A DNA stretch of 64,000 nt, taken from Ceratodon purpureus (lineage: Eukaryota > Streptophyta > Bryopsida > Pseudoditrichales > Ditrichaceae). A program made the translations under genes and the position numbers. The notes under the pieces were generated by a model. It made no database searches, was not told the origin of the DNA, and saw nothing but the letters and a program-made list of their open reading frames with translations. Below, piece after piece: positions 56,463 to 64,000 of this stretch. Positions within the stretch are counted from its first letter, which is position 1; every line of letters begins with the position of its first letter. The stretch lies in contig CM026428.1 in NCBI GenBank assembly GCA_014871385.1, forward strand, positions 15,716,476 to 15,780,475. The letters are read 5' to 3'.

Positions 56463-58013
56463 CTAACGAGAAACAGTCACAACAATTAACACACCAGCTG
56501 CACAGGCTTCAAAATTCAACTACAATCGCGACACCATTCCAATGAACCGTCCATTAAACATACCGAATTTCTGCATATTCTAGTGATCACCATATCTTAC
56601 GATCACAAAGAAAACTGTACATGCTTCGAGGTTAAAACGCGCAAAGGTCACTGGAAGGTGACGATGGAAGCTAGGCTCTCCTCGACGAGAAATGGAACAC
56701 GATTGCAGAATGATCACAGCACAGAAAAAATTGAAACAAGAGAGCAGTCATCGCAACGAACCTGGTGGTGACGTAGAGTGTCCCCGGTCCCTCGGCGTGG
56801 CCTTCCCCGAGCACAATTGAGACGTCCGGCTGAATGTGCGCGATGCTCTCGTCGCTCTCAGAACACTAACCCTCGAATCACAAACCCTTCATAACAACCC
56901 TCAATTCCACTAGATCCAATTCTCCGACAGTAACACAACTACCCACAAACCCTAAAATCACCACGTCGAAAATAAACTCTCATGGTGGGTGATGTTGTGC
57001 GCACCGTGCCCGCCTCCCGATCCAAACCCTGCTCTCAACTGCACTTGCTGCCATGTTTGTGAGAGAGACGCTTCCTGCTTCGAGAGAGACGCTGCTCGCG
57101 TGAAACTTTTTCACGGCTGCCCGGGAAAATTCTTTCTGAAGCTTGGTTACTTTTTTCTTTTCGGGTAGCAGGAGCTGCACCTTTTTCGTCCCCGGTTGTG
57201 ACTTTTGACTTTATTGTGAATGACCCAATGTTGAAGAAGATTTGATAGCCAATGAAAGAAAGAGAAGTATGATATAAGCGTGGGAAAAGTGTATGTTAGT
57301 CCCATTACTAAGCGCAAGTCCATGGGACATAGGTTTAAAGTGGTATAGAATTATTCCCCTTTAACCTATAATAATGATAGAAAAATGGAAAAAATTTAAG
57401 CGAAAGTTTGTTTTTGTAATTTAAAAATATAATAATTAATACTTTTGTGCGGTGTTTGCCAATTGTTGTCGATGACATTTGTTGTGAAGGACTAAAGTAG
57501 ACATTACAATGGAAGGTAAAAGAATTTATAATAGATGATATTAGTTTTTTTAGGTTATATACAATGATAACATTAGTGAAAATTTGTTTTTTTCCTAGTA
57601 AAGAAATCAAGGTTTGTGAAGTATGAAGGTGTTTTTAATATTATCTTAAATATTAAGATTACCTTTAATGCAATTGAATAAAAAAACTATGTGGATTTAC
57701 AAATAAACAACTATTTTGGATATATTTGATATGTGAAAATCTTTTAATAATAAATAGTACAAAAATTCCATAGATTAGTACCAAGCAACTTCAATGTACT
57801 ATAAAGAATGTAAATAATTTGAAGAATCTAACTATGTTGGTTTAGACGTGGTGATGCTTATCAATTTTTGATGGCCAATGACTCAATATGTCATTTAATA
57901 AATCTTCCAAGGATAGAGAAGGTTTCATAGTGCAAAATAAGCCATATTTTTTCAACCAACAATAAAAATAATCCTTTTAAAATAATTATTAACATACCAT
58001 TGTAGATATTGAA
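56463..58013. repeat. Left arm of a large inverted duplication
   Basis: Inverted copy of 62,450-64,000; paired coordinates always sum to 120,463, so no insertion or deletion separates the arms. Homology stops sharply at 58,013 on the inner side. The outer end reaches at least 56,463, which matches the last base of the window, so the true arm may be longer. Confidence 0.95.
56762..56892 (-). pseudogene. ICln (CLNS1A/pICln) 5' fragment, left copy
   Basis: The conceptual frame from ATG 56,892 contains ESDESIAHIQPDVSIVLGEG and PGTLYVTT, which match the start of the PH-like domain of plant ICln, a methylosome chaperone that holds Sm proteins before snRNP assembly. The exon ends in phase 2 at a GT donor, as expected. 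Two in-frame stops lie near the start: TGA at codon 5 and TAG at codon 9. Alternatively the exon opens after the AG of GGGTTAG and the true first exon is elsewhere. I did not find the following exons to the left. Confidence 0.6.
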
Positions 58014-61000
58014 ATTCTGTATACTTTGTGTTACTTTCTTAATATTTGGGCAACTTAAGATATAGAATGTTTGTAAGTATGAAATATACTATCCGAGGGT
58101 AATCAATTTTGCTTGTTTTATATATAGAGAAGTTGAAAAAAAAATAAAACCCCGCAGTATTAGAGTAATTGAGTATCGTTTTCTGATTCAAAACATTGGC
58201 AAGTTGAGTTTAAAGTTTTATGTAAATCATAAGTGTTGAAAAACAATCATGTTAAAGATACATGAGTTGTAGAAGATTGAATATCTTTATAATTTTTATA
58301 AAAGAAAGTAAAGTGAATTATTAGTATTATTTTTCAAATTTTTAAATACGATAAAGAAGTTATAATTCAAAAGAAGGAGTTTGAATAAGTAATGTTTGAT
58401 TTATAATGGATGAACATTATTAGTGCAATAATTTTTGTCATTTATGAAATGGTGAATTATTCGATGACGTGATTCAATATGGTCCTCACAATCTACATTT
58501 TTGTTACAAATTTGAGAAATATGTGAAAGCTAACAAAAACATTAAAACCAATAAAGAATTAAGCAAGGTAATATATGCAAAATATAAGAGCACACTTGCT
58601 TTCACAAGAATACGAGAACATATTGAATAAGATAGAGATAACTTGTACCTTCCACAACAATCAATTTTGAAGGTTTGCAAGCAACTATTTAGCGATCACC
58701 ATCCACCAGCATGTTTTTTTAATTATTGAATTTGTCTGAACTTATTTATTTCATGCAAACGATTATTTTTTTGAACCCATGGGTATTAATGGATATATTA
58801 TGATTTTTTGTTATAAAAATTGAAAGAACCTAGGATATTTATTGTTATTTATTTGATGTTTCAAAGGTTAAAAAAGGTTATCCACAATATTAGATAAACT
58901 AAGTAGTGTAAAGTGGTTTTGAACAACATCTAGAAGGCTATAATAAGGATCCAGTTAAATAAACCATTTGGAAAAATAATTATTCTCTATCCCTATGAGA
59001 GATACAAGTTTTAAGACTATCTTGATTTACAAATCTTGTAGTTTCCCACATGTCAAATTCAGGTTGTATTTCGGGTGCAAAATCCAGAATATCTTTATGA
59101 AGACTATCATGTGAAGAAATACCTTGAAAAGTTTCTATTTGAGATTCAGTAGTAATTTCTGAATTCTTAATTGGGGGAGGTAGATGGAGAGTTGGCAGGA
59201 GACGATGAAGATGATTGTAATTCACGAGTATCTCATGGAATTTCATCTCTATTCTCCCTTCTCCATGGATACCACGACTCTTTTGAAATTGCTCTTCCTC
59301 TATACTATAAATTCTCTGGGAATCCATTGAAATATGAAAGGAGCTATTCCCCTAAATTAGCAACTCTTTATATTGTATAGTCTCACCAATAATTCACAAT
59401 AATGAACAACCAAGACAATAATGAATTGAATATAATAAAATCATAGTAATAATAACTAATCACAGACATGAATCATATATATTTTTTACTTTTTTAATAT
59501 TTGAATATATTATAGAATTTGTATATATTCTAATATTATATTTAATTTATAGATTTTATAAGTCCTTTTACTTCTATATCTAGAATTGCTTTATTTCTTG
59601 AAGTTCTTTTACTTTTATATTTAGAGTGGAATTATATTTTTAGATTATTTTATTTTTAAATATAGAGTGGCCTTATCTCTTTCATTAAATATAGAGTGGC
59701 CTTATCTCTTTCATTAAATATAGAGTGGCCTTACCTCTTTTAGTACTTTTGCTTTTATACCTAGAGTGGTATTACCTCTTTAAACTTTCAACTTTTGTAC
59801 ATAAAACATAATGTTCCAAAAATCATTTTGTTCCAAGAAACATTTTTTTCTAAATAATATTTTGTTCTAAGAAATAAAACATTCTATCAAACATGATCAT
59901 AAATTTGACTAATTTGACTTCCAGTGATTTGAGACATAAATGAATGAATAATGTGGTTGAAATGTCAAGTTATAGACTTATTGGTATTGAAGTAAAGAAT
60001 ATAAGTTTATTCATTGGTTTATTTTAAATTTAAAGAAATTTAAAAATTAATTTAAATTGAGAGATCTAGCATACAATGATAATTAATTTATTGACATATG
60101 CAATAATTGTTGCAACCATCTAATTATCTTTGAAGAACATAATGAAACTCTGAATCAAACAAAAAAATTGAATTTTAATGTACGGATATTGATCAGATTT
60201 CAAAGAAGATTCTATTCAACTTTGAAACCAATGTTTTGATAACATGAATATTGAATATAGATAATGTACAGTATATGGTTCAAATCATATAATACTTGAC
60301 CCCTAAAGGCCCTTGAGACCCAAGTCAAGTCGCAGTACTTTTGGGCAAGCTATTCTAAAGTTTTTGAATTTTATTATTTTCTGAAATTATTACACCATGT
60401 AGCTTGCAACGATAACTTTCCAATGGCGCAAATTTTAAAGCATTTGGAGTTACTATGCAAAAGTTATGAATTTTAGAAGAATCTGCTCTAAATCTAGGCA
60501 GCCAATAACCAATGGAAATCTCCCATCTTTTGCCCAAGTTGCCCGTCATTCCCAAGGGCAGAAAGTGACAAGGAAAAATTTCAAAAGATGGGCACTTGCA
60601 AAATGATGAGCCCAATAATTGTTCATCAATACAAATTTATGATGGTTTTCATCCAATATAATTTTTTCATCTAATTAAACATTTCCATCTAAAGATATTT
60701 CTAATTTTTTCATCCAAATGAAAATTATCATCCAAAGCCTAGTTTTCATTCATAATCCATTTTTTATCTATGTAAAATATTTCATGCAATCTTCAATTTT
60801 CATCCAAACTTAATAAATTTCATCTTGTATCTATGATGTGGCAGGAATCCATCCACAAGACCCCCTTTTATCAAAACTACCCTTTGAAATAAAAGGGAAA
60901 TATACAATTTACACTTCAAAAAATTCTAGAAATTTGAGATCTACTCCGATTGCATTGAATTTTTTTGTGGTTTTTTTCGTCATTGACTCCAACATATGTA

Positions 61001-61672
61001 TTGTTTGGATTTTCAATTGGACATTTTCTGACTACCCTTTAAGTAGTTTTAATTTCGGAAAATGTAAGGGAATTTCAGCACACCCCCTTTCACAAAATCA
61101 AGGATTTTTTTGCCTTTCCAAGCCCGTATGAGCCTCAAACTTTGTGAGCTTATACCTAACTTCTATACCTAAAGGAACTCATGATTATTCATGGATCAAA
61201 TGTGTTTGCAAAGTACAGTTTTTTGGGCATCAAAACTTTGGTATACTCACGAGGCAATGTCAAATAAAACTTTTGCAGTGACTTCAAATGTTATAATTCC
61301 GCAATTTGTATGGTGGATTGTCTTCAAAATTGGTATACAACTTTCTGAATTAGTTAATTACAAGATCCTACAGTTAAATACTTAATTTGATGAATAAATA
61401 TAGAAATTAGTAGATTTTGATCAGTAGGGGTATGTTTTTGGCAGCTTTCGCTCCAAAAACACCAAGGCTCTTTAGGGGTTAAAATAACCAAAAATAACTC
61501 AAATAATTTCAATTTTTTTCCAAAATGATTATATAATACATTAATTTTTATAAATGCATTGTAGAAAGTAGTTTCATCTAAAACTAACCACCCCATCCAT
61601 CTACTCCATCTCTCATCCTCTCCCAACCCTTTACCTCCTCTAAATCCAAAAGAGCCCTTAACATCTGCCAAT
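58014..61672. other. AT-rich spacer of the inverted duplication
   Basis: Very AT-rich DNA without a supported gene. It holds a small tandem repeat (about 59,677-59,735) and, at 60,640-60,830, many repeats of short words like TTTCATCCA. One moderate-GC frame on the minus strand (58,980-59,327) has no recognisable domain. Confidence 0.5.
59677..59735. repeat. 29-30-bp tandem repeat, two and a half copies
   Basis: The unit TATAGAGTGGCCTTATCTCT plus TTCATTAAA recurs; partial units with TATTTTTAG or ACTTTTA inserts extend on both sides (59,580-59,780). Confidence 0.75.
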
Positions 61673-62123
61673 CATTAGGGGAAAAATCAGGTCTCCAATG
61701 GGCCTTGTAAGACAGCCCGGATTAGGTGAGCTTCCTGCCCGCTGACACTTCTCTTCAAAATCTCATTGGTCGATATCCTGCCCGCTGACAACAAAATTCG
61801 GCCCACTGACAACAAGATTTGCTGACAACAGGATCCGCTGACAACAAGATCCGGTACTGTCCAATGGGGTGACAGCAGTGGGCACACGGTCGGTGACAGT
61901 GTCATTACTGCTTGTATTGTCCAATGGGGAGGTGGGGTGGGGTGGCGTGGGGAAGGGAAGCGATTGGCTGGACCCCCCAAATGCCAACTGCTGGCACTGC
62001 TGGCAGCATTTGGCGACCTGCTGGCACAGTTGGTGCCAGCAGGTAAAGTGCACGGGCATGGCCTAATTTTCAGGCACAGATTCCGACCAAAGGCCCGTTG
62101 GAGACCCCAAACTTCCCCTAATG
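61673..62123. mobile_element. Non-autonomous TIR element, about 451 bp
   Basis: The left end CATTAGGGGAAAAATCAGGT, continuing CTCCAATGGGCCTT, is an inverted match of the right end, which reads AAGGCCCGTTGGAGACC and ends CCCCTAATG. The inside is GC-rich and repeats the word GCTGACAACA several times (61,745-61,850), with more repeats around CTGCTGGCA. The long frames here (146 and 98 codons on the minus strand) are by-products. No clear target duplication; superfamily unknown. Confidence 0.7.
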
Positions 62124-62366
62124 GCAATACATATTGCCAGTTTTGTATATATTGACAGCTCTTTACATCAAATTCTCATCCATTTCATAGATTTCTGCTC
62201 CATATACTATACATGATACAAGTGTACATGAAAGTAATCAAATGAATCTAATTAAAAACTAAGAATAGTACACAAGTCATCTCAAGTGAATTTAGTTTTG
62301 TTGTGGATTCTTCCTCCTTAAATCATATACCACTCCACATTAGTAGACATCAGGTTATCATAGTAG

Positions 62367-62370
<4 letters not shown>

Positions 62371-62407
<37 letters not shown>
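62371..62407. repeat. AT microsatellite
   Basis: About 18 AT units, 43 bp before the inner end of the right inverted arm. Such tracts are fragile sites and could have helped the rearrangement, which is inference. Confidence 0.9.
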
Positions 62408-62411
<4 letters not shown>

Positions 62412-62449
62412 AGAAAATTACTCGAGAGTAGCACTTTGCACTGTCTTAC

Positions 62450-64000
62450 TTCAATATCTACAATGGTATGTTAATAATTATTTTAAAAGGATTATTTTTA
62501 TTGTTGGTTGAAAAAATATGGCTTATTTTGCACTATGAAACCTTCTCTATCCTTGGAAGATTTATTAAATGACATATTGAGTCATTGGCCATCAAAAATT
62601 GATAAGCATCACCACGTCTAAACCAACATAGTTAGATTCTTCAAATTATTTACATTCTTTATAGTACATTGAAGTTGCTTGGTACTAATCTATGGAATTT
62701 TTGTACTATTTATTATTAAAAGATTTTCACATATCAAATATATCCAAAATAGTTGTTTATTTGTAAATCCACATAGTTTTTTTATTCAATTGCATTAAAG
62801 GTAATCTTAATATTTAAGATAATATTAAAAACACCTTCATACTTCACAAACCTTGATTTCTTTACTAGGAAAAAAACAAATTTTCACTAATGTTATCATT
62901 GTATATAACCTAAAAAAACTAATATCATCTATTATAAATTCTTTTACCTTCCATTGTAATGTCTACTTTAGTCCTTCACAACAAATGTCATCGACAACAA
63001 TTGGCAAACACCGCACAAAAGTATTAATTATTATATTTTTAAATTACAAAAACAAACTTTCGCTTAAATTTTTTCCATTTTTCTATCATTATTATAGGTT
63101 AAAGGGGAATAATTCTATACCACTTTAAACCTATGTCCCATGGACTTGCGCTTAGTAATGGGACTAACATACACTTTTCCCACGCTTATATCATACTTCT
63201 CTTTCTTTCATTGGCTATCAAATCTTCTTCAACATTGGGTCATTCACAATAAAGTCAAAAGTCACAACCGGGGACGAAAAAGGTGCAGCTCCTGCTACCC
63301 GAAAAGAAAAAAGTAACCAAGCTTCAGAAAGAATTTTCCCGGGCAGCCGTGAAAAAGTTTCACGCGAGCAGCGTCTCTCTCGAAGCAGGAAGCGTCTCTC
63401 TCACAAACATGGCAGCAAGTGCAGTTGAGAGCAGGGTTTGGATCGGGAGGCGGGCACGGTGCGCACAACATCACCCACCATGAGAGTTTATTTTCGACGT
63501 GGTGATTTTAGGGTTTGTGGGTAGTTGTGTTACTGTCGGAGAATTGGATCTAGTGGAATTGAGGGTTGTTATGAAGGGTTTGTGATTCGAGGGTTAGTGT
63601 TCTGAGAGCGACGAGAGCATCGCGCACATTCAGCCGGACGTCTCAATTGTGCTCGGGGAAGGCCACGCCGAGGGACCGGGGACACTCTACGTCACCACCA
63701 GGTTCGTTGCGATGACTGCTCTCTTGTTTCAATTTTTTCTGTGCTGTGATCATTCTGCAATCGTGTTCCATTTCTCGTCGAGGAGAGCCTAGCTTCCATC
63801 GTCACCTTCCAGTGACCTTTGCGCGTTTTAACCTCGAAGCATGTACAGTTTTCTTTGTGATCGTAAGATATGGTGATCACTAGAATATGCAGAAATTCGG
63901 TATGTTTAATGGACGGTTCATTGGAATGGTGTCGCGATTGTAGTTGAATTTTGAAGCCTGTGCAGCTGGTGTGTTAATTGTTGTGACTGTTTCTCGTTAG
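62450..64000. repeat. Right arm of a large inverted duplication (runs off the window)
   Basis: Inverted copy of 56,463-58,013 with equal spacing throughout. All frames I compared translate identically in both arms, so the copies are recent or kept the same by gene conversion. Confidence 0.95.
63571..63701 (+). pseudogene. ICln (CLNS1A/pICln) 5' fragment, right copy
   Basis: Mirror of 56,762-56,892 and the same in sequence, with the same two stop codons (63,583-63,585 TGA; 63,595-63,597 TAG). Reading around them gives MKGL, FEG, then CSESDESIAHIQPDVSIVLG; ICln proteins in plants begin with a similar M-x-x-GL pattern. Each stop is one C-to-T change from a sense codon (CGA, CAG). The intron after 63,701 runs to the window edge. 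Whether later exons follow, making this the parent gene, cannot be seen here. Confidence 0.6.

Noticed and set aside
63283-63483. 66-codon frame (and its mirror at 56,980-57,180) as a gene
   Set aside because: It lies in the upstream region of ICln, has no family match and is doubled only because the arm is doubled. It could be leader sequence.

Overview
The window is nuclear DNA of a land plant. It carries genes for an organellar methionyl-tRNA synthetase with a presequence, a HESO1-type small-RNA uridylyltransferase, a plant-clade ATP phosphofructokinase, a remnant of plastid RNase J and a RING-H2 protein. Introns are short with GT-AG borders, exon junctions keep phase, and intergenic DNA is AT-rich and full of small DNA transposons. 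A bryophyte is my best guess, from gene style only; I cannot fix the species.

Left part (1-6,500): on the minus strand lie the 5' part of organellar MetRS (four exons, running off the window edge), a tRNA-Gln(CUG), and a six-exon gene for a 261-residue plastid-type protein resembling DUF4864. Two Tourist-like MITEs follow back to back.

Centre-left (7,200-30,660): two complete plus-strand genes. The HESO1-like gene has 15 coding exons (955 aa), including a probable GC-AG intron and an intron with a long TA microsatellite. The PFK gene has 15 coding exons (623 aa). About 9 kb of transposon-derived DNA separates them: a Stowaway-like element, another TIR element and a strongly G+T-biased tract.

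Centre-right (34,278-48,592) is the most unusual part. A 4.4-kb element with very long terminal inverted repeats (about 1.4 kb each, GC-rich outer ends, AT-rich core) abuts a 6,066-bp repeat unit present about one and a half times. A RING-H2 gene and an intronless Nbp35/NUBP1-like ATPase gene lie in this unit. The left copy has an intact ATPase gene and a beheaded RING gene; the right copy has an intact RING gene and a truncated ATPase gene. The intact ATPase has lost the cluster-binding cysteines of its family and has Arg in place of the P-loop Lys.

Right part (48,600-64,000): AT-rich DNA with minisatellites, the last three exons of an RNase J gene with an in-frame stop, and a large inverted duplication (arms of at least 1,551 bp around a 4.4-kb spacer). 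Each arm carries the 5' end of an ICln (pICln/CLNS1A) gene, transcribed outward, with two stop codons in the apparent first exon.

The genes do not form one pathway. The strongest leads are the cysteine-less Nbp35 paralogue, the reciprocally truncated tandem unit, the long-TIR element and the mirrored ICln fragments.
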